Of a stretch of 64,000 nucleotides of DNA, positions 36,345 to 45,031 are shown piece after piece. Origin of the DNA: an uncultured cyanobacterium (GTDB taxonomy: Bacteria; Cyanobacteriota; Cyanobacteriia; Cyanobacteriales; Geitlerinemataceae); assembly GCA_937899645.1 (NCBI GenBank), contig CALCCD010000050.1:1-64000 (forward strand), given 5' to 3'. Position numbers and translations under genes: made by a program. Position 1 is the stretch's first letter. Every line of letters starts with the position of its first letter. The notes beneath the pieces were generated by a model, which had not been told where the DNA came from, did no database searches, and saw nothing but the letters and a program-made list of their open reading frames with translations.

Positions 36345-36920
36345 ATGACTTACCTCCCCCCCTCTGTCGAACGAGTGATCCCCGCCCTCCGGCGCGCCGG
36401 ACAAATTAGCTTCTGGACGCAGGTCGTGCTGGGCGTGGTCGCGGCGCTGATTTATATCTTCTGCATCCCGATCGCCTCCTCTAATGCCTCGGCCCCGGTA
36501 GAAATCAACCCCGGTCGCGGCCCCGGCATCTTCTTCGCGCTGACTGGCTTGGTCTGCCTCGCGGTCAGCATCTACTGGGCGTCGCGCTACACGCAGCTCG
36601 CGCGCGTCCTGGGCGGCAACACCGAAACGCGCCCGAGCAAGGCCGAGACGATGAAGACCATCGAGCTCGGCATTATCGTTAACCTCGTGGGGATGGCGTT
36701 CTCGCTGTTGGCAGCGGAGACGATTACGGGCGTGCTGCTCGCCAAGGCGCTGCGATCGGAGGGGGTCGCATTTTCGCCAGTGGCCATCAACCAGCTCATC
36801 CAGCCGCTCGATATTTTTGTCGTGCTGGGCAATACGCACACGACAGTGGCGCACTTTGTGGCGCTGGTGTTTTCGCTGTGGTTGCTGCGCTGGGTGGCGA
36901 ACTCCACCGCTTCAGATTAA
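36345..36920 (+). CDS. DUF3611 family membrane protein
   Basis: A 191-residue protein with four predicted membrane helices (QVVLGVVAALIYIFCI, FFALTGLVCLAVSIYW, IVNLVGMAFSLLAAE, and a C-terminal AHFVALVFSLWLLRW). The N terminus PSVERVIPALRRAGQISFW and the end GNTHTTVAHF match the cyanobacterial/plastid DUF3611 family. No biochemical role is known. Confidence 0.88.
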   Translation: MTYLPPSVERVIPALRRAGQISFWTQVVLGVVAALIYIFCIPIASSNASAPVEINPGRGPGIFFALTGLVCLAVSIYWASRYTQLARVLGGNTETRPSKAETMKTIELGIIVNLVGMAFSLLAAETITGVLLAKALRSEGVAFSPVAINQLIQPLDIFVVLGNTHTTVAHFVALVFSLWLLRWVANSTASD

Positions 36921-36977
36921 TCGCTTTTTAATCGCTTCGACTCGCTTACTTCTCGCGTTAACGGCCAGGGAGGCGTG

Positions 36978-37556
36978 ATGGTACAAACCGCAACCAACCT
37001 ACTGAGCTTGGCAGACTACCTCGCGATCGACGACCCCGATCGCCGCTGCGAGGTCGAGAATGGAGTGATTCGATATATGCCACCCGAAAGCGAGCTAAAC
37101 CGCCGCATTGCCGTCCAGTTGCTGATTTACTTTTCGCAGTTGGGTATTGCACCCGAGCGGCTGACGATGAAGACAGAAATTATCGTCACCAGCGATCTCG
37201 TAACGGCGCGGGCTCCCGACTTTATGATTCTGTCCGAGGAGCTGGCAATCGCGCTCCAGGGTGCGTCCAGCTCTATCGTCACGCACGATCTGCCCCGCCC
37301 CGATCTGGCCGTGGAAATCGTCTCGCCGGGGAAGGAAAACCGCGATCGCGACTACCGCTACAAACGCAGCGAGTACGCCACCTGTCGCATCCCGGAATAT
37401 TGGATCGTCGATCCCGAGCGTGGGTGCGTGCTGGTGCTGGAGTGGGTAGATGGCTTCTATGAAGTGACGGAGTTTTCCGGCGAGGCGAATATCGTCTCTC
37501 CCAGGTTCGGCGCGCTGGATTTGCGGGTCGATCGGGTCATCACGGCACAGAGCTAA
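36978..37556 (+). CDS. Uma2 family (DUF820) endonuclease-fold protein
   Basis: A 192-residue full-length member. Family features run in order: LLSLADYLAIDDPDRRCEV, the first acidic strand (ENGVIRYMPP), APDFMILSEE, DLAVEIVSPGKENRDRDY with the active-site-like Asp and Glu, then YKRSEYATCRIPEYWIVD. Uma2 proteins have a restriction-endonuclease-like fold and are abundant in cyanobacteria; their role is not settled. A GTG-ATG pair starts the gene. Confidence 0.9.
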   Translation: MVQTATNLLSLADYLAIDDPDRRCEVENGVIRYMPPESELNRRIAVQLLIYFSQLGIAPERLTMKTEIIVTSDLVTARAPDFMILSEELAIALQGASSSIVTHDLPRPDLAVEIVSPGKENRDRDYRYKRSEYATCRIPEYWIVDPERGCVLVLEWVDGFYEVTEFSGEANIVSPRFGALDLRVDRVITAQS

Positions 37557-37576
37557 CCCGATGCTGCATCCCGCGA

Positions 37577-37730
37577 TCTGTCGCACTTCTCGACATTAAC
37601 CTCAAGCGACTGATACGGGAGCGAACCCGAGAACTCGAGGGAAAACACCTGACCCTCCAGCGCACCCAATCGCAGCTCGTCCAGTCGGAAAAGCACGCCT
37701 CACTCGGCAGGATGGTCGGTGGCATCGCCA
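37577..37730 (+). pseudogene. Fragment of a sensor histidine kinase
   Basis: The sequence encodes LDINLKRLIRERTRELEG, then TLQRTQSQLVQSEKHASLGR and MVGGIA, the coiled-coil and start of a HisKA domain. It stops exactly where the conserved AHEINNP motif should begin, at the 3' end of prfB. No start codon or ATP-binding domain is present. It has the same family style as the intact kinase at 27.9 kb. It is a decayed or transposed remnant. Confidence 0.75.
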
Positions 37731-38856
37731 CTACGCCGACACCACCGCCGTTTCCGAACTGCTGTTGTGGCGCAGGTACGCCTGGATAAACCCATCTAGG
37801 TCGCCGTCCATCACGTCGTCGATCGCGTTGGTTTCCGTCTCCGTTCGCAGGTCTTTGACCATCTGATAGGGGTGAAACACGTAGTTGCGAATCTGGTTGC
37901 CCCAGGCCGCTTCGACGATATCGCCGCGAATTTCCGCCACCTCTTGCAGGCGCTGCTCCTGGGCGATGACCAGCAGCTTGGCCTTCAGGAGCGCCATCGC
38001 TCTCTCTTTATTTTGGAGCTGCGATCGCTCCTCGGTGCAGCGCACGGCTAGCCCCGACGGGAGGTGCGTAATCCGCACGGCGGTCTCAACTTTATTGACG
38101 TTTTGGCCGCCCTTGCCGCCCGCGCGCGAGGTGGTGATTTCTAGGTCTTTCTCGGGTATGTCGAGCGTTACTTCCTCCGAGAGAATCGGCATCACCTCCA
38201 CGCCCGCGAAGCTGGTCTGGCGCTTGCCGTTGGCGTTGAACGGCGAGATGCGGACGAGGCGGTGCGTGCCCTTTTCGCTCTTTAGGTAGCCGTAGGCGTA
38301 GCGCCCTTCGATCTCCAGCGTCACGGACTTAATTCCCGCTTCCTCGCCCGACGACAGCTCCGAAGTTTTGACGCTGTAGCCCTGTTTCTCGCACCAGCGC
38401 GCGTACATCCGCAGCAGCATCTCCGTCCAGTCCTGGGCGTCGGTTCCGCCCGCTCCGGCGTTGATCGTCAGCACCGCGCCGCCTTTGTCGTACTCGCCCG
38501 ACAGGAGCTGCTGAAGATCCCACAGTTCCAGGTCGCGATCGAGCTGCGTCACGTTGTCGATCGCTTCCTCGAGCAGCGCTGCGTCGTCTTCGAGTTCGAG
38601 CAGTTCCAAGACGGCCTTCGTGTCTTCCAGGCTCGACTGCCAGCGATCGAGCTGCTCCAGGCTGGACTTGCAGTCATTCAGGTCTTGCAGCGTACTTTGG
38701 GCGGTGGCCCGATCGTCCCAAAACTCCGGCTGCGACGCCACCTGCTCTAGGTCGGCGATGCGGGCTTTTAGCGCCAGCGGGTCAAAGATACTCCTGAGTT
38801 TTACCCAGGCGATCGGAGAGCCGTTCGACTTCGCGTTTGATATCTGATGCGTCCAT
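37731..38856 (-). CDS. prfB: Peptide chain release factor 2, with programmed +1 frameshift
   Basis: RF2 ends translation at UGA and UAA. The first 24 codons start at ATG 38856 (MDASDIKREVERLSDRLGKT...) and meet an in-frame TGA at 38784-38782. Reading shifts +1 (TGA C to GAC) and continues to 37731 for a total of about 374 residues. The stop-recognition motif SPF is in VRISPFNANGK, and the peptidyl-hydrolysis GGQ is in RAGGKGGQNVNKVET. A start placed at the later ATG 38741 would truncate the conserved N-terminal domain. The frameshift lets RF2 regulate its own level. Confidence 0.95.
38780..38796 (-). promoter_or_regulatory. prfB +1 frameshift signal (SD-like AGGAG and CTTTGAC)
   Basis: On the minus strand AGGAGTATCTTTGAC places a Shine-Dalgarno-like AGGAG a few bases before the slippery CTT-TGA-C. 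This matches the classic bacterial prfB arrangement (AGGGGGTATCTTTGAC in E. coli). Confidence 0.93.
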
Positions 38857-38915
38857 TAATTTGCGGTGTAGGGTGTTCTAACTCGACTACCTACACAAGG
38901 TATCAAAGGAGCCGT

Positions 38916-39734
38916 TTAATGCGTCGGCTGCACCGCACGATTGCCGCAGTTCGGCTCGATGTCCGCCCGTCGAAATCCTCGCGCTTGGAAAATCTCGCGA
39001 GCGCGATCGCTGAGGATGAAGTCCACGAAAGACTGCGCGCGATCGTCCGCTGCCGTCGGCGTTATTGCTGCCATTTCGTAGACGATCGGCGGTGTCATCG
39101 CGTTCGGGACGCGATAGGCGATCGTCGCTTCCGCCGTGCTGCGAACGTCGGTGTCGTACACCAGCGCCGCATCCACCTCGCCGCGCTCGGCGTAGGTCAG
39201 CACCTGCCGCACGTGCTCGCCGAACACCAGCTTGCCGTCCGCTTCGAGTCGATCGTAAATCCCCGCGCTCTCCAGCGCCACGCGGGCATAGCGTCCAGCG
39301 GGGACGGTGTCCGGATTGCCGATCGCAATGCGATCGAACTCGGCTAGCTCGACTAAATCTCGCAGCAAGCGGGGCTCGGCGGACGGGTCGGACGGCACGG
39401 CCACCACCAGGCAGTTGCGCGCGAAGATTAGACGCGACTTCGGGTCGATCTCCGCCGGATCGAGGGCGTCGATCGCGCGGCTGTCGGCACTCAGGAAAAT
39501 GTCGATCGGGGCGTCGCGCTCGATCTGTCGCCGCAGCGTACCCGACGCCGCGAAGGTCAGCCGCACGGTTTCGCCCGTCTCCTGCTCGAAGGCGGCGGCG
39601 ATCTCGGTTGCGCTCTCCCGCAGCGAAGTCGCCGCCCCGATCGTCAGCACGCGATCGTTCGGCAGCGGCAAACATCCGCCTGCCAACACCGCCAGCGAGC
39701 CCGCGATCGCCACCCGACCCGCGCGCGCTGTCAT
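38916..39734 (-). CDS. modA: Molybdate ABC transporter substrate-binding lipoprotein
   Basis: A 272-residue periplasmic protein that binds molybdate or tungstate for import. A lipobox (LAGGC, Cys near 21) follows the signal peptide. The body has ATSLRESATEIAAAFEQETG, ASGTLRRQIERDAPIDIFLSA and the C-terminal FVDFILSDRAREIFQARGF, all typical of ModA. Its ATG overlaps the xseB stop (ATGA). modB and modC are not next to it. Confidence 0.9.
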   Translation of the reverse strand: MTARAGRVAIAGSLAVLAGGCLPLPNDRVLTIGAATSLRESATEIAAAFEQETGETVRLTFAASGTLRRQIERDAPIDIFLSADSRAIDALDPAEIDPKSRLIFARNCLVVAVPSDPSAEPRLLRDLVELAEFDRIAIGNPDTVPAGRYARVALESAGIYDRLEADGKLVFGEHVRQVLTYAERGEVDAALVYDTDVRSTAEATIAYRVPNAMTPPIVYEMAAITPTAADDRAQSFVDFILSDRAREIFQARGFRRADIEPNCGNRAVQPTH

Positions 39735-39955
39735 GCCGGAGAATCGCCGAGCGTTTCGATCGCCAGATCCACCTGTGTCTGCTTGTCGGCCAAGAACGCC
39801 TCGCAGCGATCGAGGTCGGAGTTTGCAGCGGCGAAACGATCAAATACGTCTGCCAAATCCAGCTCGCCTCCTTCAATTTGTTTCACGAGGTGTTCGACCC
39901 GCGCGATCGCGGTTTCGTAGTGCCAGTCCTGCTCGGTCGGAGATGATTTCGCCAC
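39731..39955 (-). CDS. xseB: Exodeoxyribonuclease VII small subunit
   Basis: A 74-residue protein with the XseB pattern YETAIARVEHLVKQIEGGELDL, then a coiled-coil with CEAFLADKQTQVDLAI. The small subunit joins XseA to degrade single-stranded DNA. xseA is not adjacent. The stop overlaps the modA start, an unusual pairing. Confidence 0.9.
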   Translation of the reverse strand: MAKSSPTEQDWHYETAIARVEHLVKQIEGGELDLADVFDRFAAANSDLDRCEAFLADKQTQVDLAIETLGDSPA

Positions 39956-40126
39956 GGTGTCGCGTTCCCTTGCCTATTCAATCTCGCCACGCGAAAGCTT
40001 CGCGCAGCAAAAGCGTACACTTTTCATTTTAGCGCCACCTGCCGTCACTGCCTCCGGTTCTTAATTCGTAACCCCGACCGTGAAACTCTGTCGTTACGAT
40101 CCAGAAGTACAGTCCCCGAGAAACCG

Positions 40127-40603
40127 ATGGCGATCGAAGCAGCAGAGCGATGTGCCGAAAAATGCGTAGTTCCCGTGGCCACGTCCCCCCGTCACTATCG
40201 CGCCTTCAAAATCGACGCGGACGACACCAACCGCATCGCGATTGTCTGCGACCCCCAAGCGGCGAGCGTGTCGCTATCGGTGTGCATTGAGATTTTTGAG
40301 GTGGGCGGCGGCGTTCCGTTCCACCGCCACCGCCGGGCGATCGAGATGTTTTACGTCCTCAAGGGCGAGATGGAAGCCGTGTGCGACGGTAAGGCGATCG
40401 CGCTGCGATCGGGCGGCAGCATCCTCGTGCCGCCGACGGGAGTCCACACTGTTCGCAATGTGGGCGGCTCGCGGCTGTATTTGCTGTCGATTATGGTTCC
40501 GAACGAAGACTTTATCGAGCTGGTGCGGGACGGGATTCCGGTGGAGCTAGACGAAGAAGATCGGCGGGTGCTGGAGCGATCGGATCGGCTTGCCGGAGTC
40601 TGA
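40127..40603 (+). CDS. Cupin-domain protein
   Basis: A 158-residue single-cupin protein. Motif 1 is GGGVPFHRHRRAIEMFYVLKG (metal ligands His-His-Glu) and motif 2 is ILVPPTGVHTVRN with the late His. A metal-dependent sugar isomerase, oxygenase or binding role is possible, but no specific substrate is evident. It is followed by four palindromic repeat units. Confidence 0.82.
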   Translation: MAIEAAERCAEKCVVPVATSPRHYRAFKIDADDTNRIAIVCDPQAASVSLSVCIEIFEVGGGVPFHRHRRAIEMFYVLKGEMEAVCDGKAIALRSGGSILVPPTGVHTVRNVGGSRLYLLSIMVPNEDFIELVRDGIPVELDEEDRRVLERSDRLAGV

Positions 40604-40613
40604 GAAGAGTCTG

Positions 40614-40734
40614 AGAAGTCGTACCTCTCCGAGAAGCCCGACTTCTGGGCTCCACGCCGAGCGCGTCAGGGTATGGAGCTGGCTCGATCGTGATTAGTGA
40701 GAAGTCGGACTTCTTGAAGAAGTACGACTTCTGA
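40614..40734. repeat. Four copies of an AGAAGTC-type 15-bp palindrome
   Basis: The units are near 40614-40628 (AGAAGTCGTACCTCT), 40632-40646 (AGAAGCCCGACTTCT), 40702-40716 (AGAAGTCGGACTTCT) and 40720-40734 (AGAAGTACGACTTCT). They lie between the cupin and flotillin genes, which converge here. Confidence 0.8.
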
Positions 40735-40764
40735 GTGGGGTGGCTCGAACGCGGAGGCGCGGGC

Positions 40765-42912
40765 TTAGGCATCAGCGGCCTCGCCCGCATCTGCTGCTGC
40801 CTGCACTTTGCTCGACAGCGCCTCTAGCGACGGCGGCACGTCCGTACCCTGCTGGCGCAACGCCCCGATCGCCGTGTCGATCCAGTTCACGAGCTGCCCG
40901 TCTTCAAGCAGCGAATTCAGCACCGTCATCCCGCTGGTCGAGAGCATCAGCTTGCCGATTTCGTCGGCGCTGCTCGCCCCGCCCATACCGCCGGGGAACG
41001 AGTAGATTTTGGCGTCGCCGAGGACGCCGGGCTGGGGAGCCAGCGCTTGAAGAATCGCGGGAAGTTCTTTGACGAGCTGCGGCGCGATTTCGCGCACTAG
41101 TTCGGCGGTAAGGTTGGCGGTATTGATCGCATTCTCGGCGCGGATTTTCGCCTCTTCGGCTTCGGCTTCAGCCAGGGCTTTTTCGCGGTTGGCTTCGGCC
41201 AGGGTGCGGATCGATTCAGCCTCTAGCTCGGTGGCTTGGCGGGCGCTTTCGGCTTGGCGCTTGCGGCGGAATACGTCGAGTTCGACCACGTTTTGGTCGG
41301 CGATGCGCTGTTTGGACGCTTCGCGTTCGGCCTCGATCGCCACGAGCTGCTGTTCCCGTTCCGCCTGCTCCAAGGCGGTGGCGGTAACGACAGCGGCTTC
41401 GGCGCGAGCGCGCAGGGCTTCGGCCTCGAGGCGCTCCTGCTCCTTCTGGGCGATCGCGATTTCCGCCGCCTGCTTCGCCACCTCGGAAGTCTGCCGCGCC
41501 TCGATCACCAGCGTTTCCGCCTCGAGCTGACTGGCTTCAACGGTTTGCTTGCGCTGAATTTCTGCGACCTCGACTTGCTGTTTCTGCTGCGTCTTGGAGA
41601 TATTCAGCTTTTTCTGCTCTTCTTCCAGCGCGATATCCGACTCGATTTGCGACGCCATCACCTGCTGCGTGGACGCAATTTCGGCCATCTCTGATGCCTG
41701 TTTTTGTGTCGCTTGGGCGACCTTGAGCTTTTTCTTTTGCTCTTCGAGGGCGATTTCAGCGTCGATTTCACTGGCTTCGACGGCGAGCTTTTTGCGGATT
41801 TGCTCTTCTTCGATCGACTGCTGCTGCAAGATCTGCGTACGCTCTTGGTTGGCCGCTTCCGTATCCTTCGACTCCTGGATTTCGCGGGCGCGCTGGGCGC
41901 GGAGCGCTTCGACCTCGAGCTGCTGCTGAAGCTGGGCGTCTTCTTCGTCTTGCTCTAAGGCCAGGGCCTTTTTTCGTGCGTCGATCTCCTGCTCCTTAAT
42001 CTTCAGTTGAGTCAAAAGCTGGAAGTCTCGCCGTTCCTGCTCGGTGGTCAGCTCCACTTCTTCTTTTTCTTGAATCGCTCGCTGGATCGTTTCCGTCCGC
42101 AGCTTGACGCCTTGGGCATCGAAGAAATTGTTGGTGTCGTAAGTGTCGCTTTCTTCGATCTCCGAAATGGCGATGTTATTCAGCGTCAAACCGACTTTTT
42201 TCAAGTCCTGCTGAATCAGGTTCAGCACCTCATCGGCAAAGCCCAATTTATCCGAGTCAATCTCTGCGAGGGTCTTGCGTTTGGCGGCGGCGCGGATGGC
42301 GTCATCGGCGCGTTTTTCGAGGGCTTCTTTAATGTGTTCTGGGACGATTTTGCCGTCTTTTGAGAGGCGGGCGGCGGCGGTTTTCACATCCTGCTCGTCG
42401 TGGTTGACGCAAACATAGAACGTGACGCGCATGTTGGCGCGCAGATAGTCCTGAGTGCGGACGGCGAGGTTACCGGTGCGCTCGACATCGATCGTGATCT
42501 CGCGCATCGGCACGCGAGTCAGCTCGTGGAAACCGGGCAGGACGATGCAGCCGCCGTAGAGGATTACGGAGTTTTTCTTCGCAAGGAAGCCGCCGGTACG
42601 TACGAAGGCTTCGTTATTGGGCGTGATTTGATAAACGCGGGTGTAAGCCCAGAAGCCGATCAGCAGCAGGACGATGACGCCGACAATGCCGATCGCCGTG
42701 CTGCCGAGGATTGCGGTCGCACCGAACTGGGCGAGCCGAAGCTCGAGCTGAGGTGACAACTCCGGTTCGGCTTCAGTCTGAGATGCAGGGGCTGGAGGCG
42801 CGGCCTCCGCCGCGACCGCGAGGCGCTCGACATCGGGCCCGCGAGGCGCGACTGGCAGCGAACTGGGCAACAGCGCCAGCAGAGCTTGCAAGAGGGCGAA
42901 CCAGTACAGCAT
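40765..42912 (-). CDS. Flotillin-like SPFH membrane scaffold protein
   Basis: A 715-residue protein. An N-terminal hydrophobic stretch and a second membrane helix (GIVGVIVLLLIGFWAYTRV) lead into the SPFH domain (YQITPNNEAFVRTGG, then DYLRANMRVTFYVCVN). A very long charged coiled-coil follows, rich in EAE/AEI heptads (about 280-600), then a C-terminal LVKELPAILQALAPQPG segment. Flotillins form membrane microdomain scaffolds. It is larger than most bacterial FloT because of the coiled-coil. ATG 42912 places the first helix at the N terminus. Confidence 0.9.
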   Translation of the reverse strand: MLYWFALLQALLALLPSSLPVAPRGPDVERLAVAAEAAPPAPASQTEAEPELSPQLELRLAQFGATAILGSTAIGIVGVIVLLLIGFWAYTRVYQITPNNEAFVRTGGFLAKKNSVILYGGCIVLPGFHELTRVPMREITIDVERTGNLAVRTQDYLRANMRVTFYVCVNHDEQDVKTAAARLSKDGKIVPEHIKEALEKRADDAIRAAAKRKTLAEIDSDKLGFADEVLNLIQQDLKKVGLTLNNIAISEIEESDTYDTNNFFDAQGVKLRTETIQRAIQEKEEVELTTEQERRDFQLLTQLKIKEQEIDARKKALALEQDEEDAQLQQQLEVEALRAQRAREIQESKDTEAANQERTQILQQQSIEEEQIRKKLAVEASEIDAEIALEEQKKKLKVAQATQKQASEMAEIASTQQVMASQIESDIALEEEQKKLNISKTQQKQQVEVAEIQRKQTVEASQLEAETLVIEARQTSEVAKQAAEIAIAQKEQERLEAEALRARAEAAVVTATALEQAEREQQLVAIEAEREASKQRIADQNVVELDVFRRKRQAESARQATELEAESIRTLAEANREKALAEAEAEEAKIRAENAINTANLTAELVREIAPQLVKELPAILQALAPQPGVLGDAKIYSFPGGMGGASSADEIGKLMLSTSGMTVLNSLLEDGQLVNWIDTAIGALRQQGTDVPPSLEALSSKVQAAADAGEAADA

Positions 42913-43369
42913 GATCGAAAACCTCGCAGGCGATACAGACAAGCGTGACGTTTCTTCTTCCCTAACCTATTTCCTCAGACCCGAAAACCGCCGGTGAATG
43001 TAGCGAAGTGTAATGCAACCGCCCGAACGAGCCTTGCTAGACTGGCTCGGCGATCGAACTCACGGGCTTGTTCTCCGTCCCATCGCGGCAGTATGTCGAG
43101 CTAGCCTACGCTGGCGTCTGCTGGTGCCCCCGAGCGCTGTTTCTGCTCCGATTTCGCCCTTCAAAGTGCCGATTTTCGATGCGCTCGATCGCGCTGATGT
43201 TCTTAGTTTGCGGAGCGGTAGCTGCTCGCGCTGAGGCTGACCCCCGTCGCCCGAAGATAATGCCGTTGTCTTTCCAGAGCGATGTCGCACCTGGCTTGAG
43301 GTGTATGAGTTGGTTCGAGAGTACTGAGCCATGCGTCGTATCGCGGTCACCCAGCGAAAGGGTCGGGAA
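42913..43369. other. Intergenic region with a possible secreted-peptide relic
   Basis: No intact gene is recognised. An ATG at 43179 encodes MRSIALMFLVCGAVAARAEA, which looks like a complete signal peptide with an AxA cleavage site. The sequence that follows has no recognisable domain and runs antisense into exbD. It may be a relic of an exported protein. Confidence 0.4.
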
Positions 43370-44032
43370 TTATGGCCGATCGTCCGAATCACCCTCCTCC
43401 TCAAACGCATCCAAATTCAACGCATCCCGCTCCGCCGCATCTGCCCCCGACGTTTCACCCGCCTCATCCGGCTCCGGACTAAACTGCTCCAAACGCGGGT
43501 CGATCTCTCGATCTTCCAAATCGCCTAAATCGATCTGATTCTCCGGATCGAGCAACCGCAAACGCTCCGCAGGCGATAGCAGCGGCTGACGCAAGTTGCT
43601 GTTGCGCTCCAGCGCCGATCGCGAACTGGGCGTAATCCCTAACGTCGCCCGCTCGCCGCCCACCTCGCGGATTAGGTCTAGTACCTGCATCACGCGATCG
43701 TATTCCACGCTCGGATTGGCATAGAGTACGATCGGCTCGTCCGGGCTCGCCTGCTGGTGGCGAGCTAGACGTGCCGCCAGATCCTCGAAGCTCACCGGGC
43801 GCGTCTCGCGATTCAGGTAAATCTGACCGCTGGCGTCGATACTTACCGGCAACATCTGACTCATGTACGAATCGCCCGTGCTGGCCTGAGGCAAATTCTG
43901 CGTCAGTGCTTGCTGACGCGTCAGACCGACCGCTCCGAGGATGAAGAACGTCAGGATGCAAAAGATGACATCCATCAACGGCAAAATCTCGATGCGGACG
44001 TTGTCCTGGGCGGCCTCGGATTTAATTTTCAT
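43370..44032 (-). CDS. exbD: ExbD/TolR-like transport energiser
   Basis: A 220-residue protein with an N-terminal membrane helix (EILPLMDVIFCILTFFILGA, with the conserved Asp), a periplasmic ExbD domain (VSIDASGQIYLNRE, PIVLYANPSVEYDRVMQVLDLI) and an acidic C-terminal extension of about 60 residues not usual in ExbD. It lies 58 bp after exbB, with which it forms the proton-driven motor for TonB. ATG 44032 is used. Confidence 0.88.
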   Translation of the reverse strand: MKIKSEAAQDNVRIEILPLMDVIFCILTFFILGAVGLTRQQALTQNLPQASTGDSYMSQMLPVSIDASGQIYLNRETRPVSFEDLAARLARHQQASPDEPIVLYANPSVEYDRVMQVLDLIREVGGERATLGITPSSRSALERNSNLRQPLLSPAERLRLLDPENQIDLGDLEDREIDPRLEQFSPEPDEAGETSGADAAERDALNLDAFEEEGDSDDRP

Positions 44033-44090
44033 TCGATCTTTATCGGGAGAAGAACTGAAGGGAGCTGGGAGCTGTAGCGGCTGATGGCAA

Positions 44091-44783
44091 CTACGTTCCC
44101 GACTGCGCTGCCGGTTTGGTGCTGTCGTCGGAGGCCGCGTCGGCACTCGCCGCGATCGAGCCCGCCGCCCAAGCCTGACGGTACATCAGCTCCAGATCGT
44201 TGCCCGACTTGCGGAAGGTACGCGCCTGGTTGGAGATAAACGCTTGAAACAGCCGATAGAACGACAGGCTAACGATCGCGACGATCAGCCCCGTCGCCGT
44301 ACTGATCAGCGATTCGCCGATACCTAGCGTCACGCCCGTCGTCGCCTGCGTGCCCAGGTCGCTGATGCGGATCGAACTCAGCGACTCGATCAGGCCGGAC
44401 ACCGTTCCTAGCAGGCCGAGCAGCGGCGCAATTGTGATCGTGCCCTCCAGGATTTTGTCGCCGCGCCGCATATTTGCCAGCTCCTCATCGGCGGAAGACT
44501 CCAGCGCGAGCTGGAAAATCTCCGGGGCGGGACTCTCCAGGGTCAGCGCCGACAGCAGAAACCGCCCGATCGGCTGCTCGCGACCCTGCCGCGCGATTTC
44601 CTTCGCCGCTTTCCAGTCGCGCGGCGCGGTGTCCAGCACCCGGCTGACGATATCGCGCTCCTTTAGAAACACCTTCGACCAAAACCACAACCGTTCGGCC
44701 ACCGTCCCAACGGCGAGAACGGACAGCAACAGCAGCGGATACATCGTCAGTCCGCCCTTATCCAGTAGCTCTCCAATATTCAC
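44091..44783 (-). CDS. exbB: ExbB/TolQ-like proton channel subunit
   Basis: A 230-residue inner-membrane protein with three helices ([37 protein letters not shown], and [15 protein letters not shown]). The central [12 protein letters not shown] motif is the MotA/TolQ/ExbB signature. With ExbD it powers TonB-dependent uptake, for example of the cobalamin-type receptor at 1.0-3.2 kb. Confidence 0.92.
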   Translation of the reverse strand: MNIGELLDKGGLTMYPLLLLSVLAVGTVAERLWFWSKVFLKERDIVSRVLDTAPRDWKAAKEIARQGREQPIGRFLLSALTLESPAPEIFQLALESSADEELANMRRGDKILEGTITIAPLLGLLGTVSGLIESLSSIRISDLGTQATTGVTLGIGESLISTATGLIVAIVSLSFYRLFQAFISNQARTFRKSGNDLELMYRQAWAAGSIAASADAASDDSTKPAAQSGT

Positions 44784-45031
44784 GCGGTTTGGCTCCTCTC
44801 GGAATCGTTACGAACATACGGCGATCGCCCGAACGTAGGATAGGATCGCGTCGGTAACGCGCTGCTCTTCGTTTCCGGTGTTGGTGCGATGCGCACTCGA
44901 TCGTCGGAATCGATTGTAGCTATGTTTGGCGGCTGAATTTTGTCAGCCTCGGGTCTGCCGCCGCGCCTCCCCTCTCTTCTGAGCGCGCCCTGCGCTTCGC
45001 GATCGCCCCGCCTCTACACAAAAAGTCGCCC

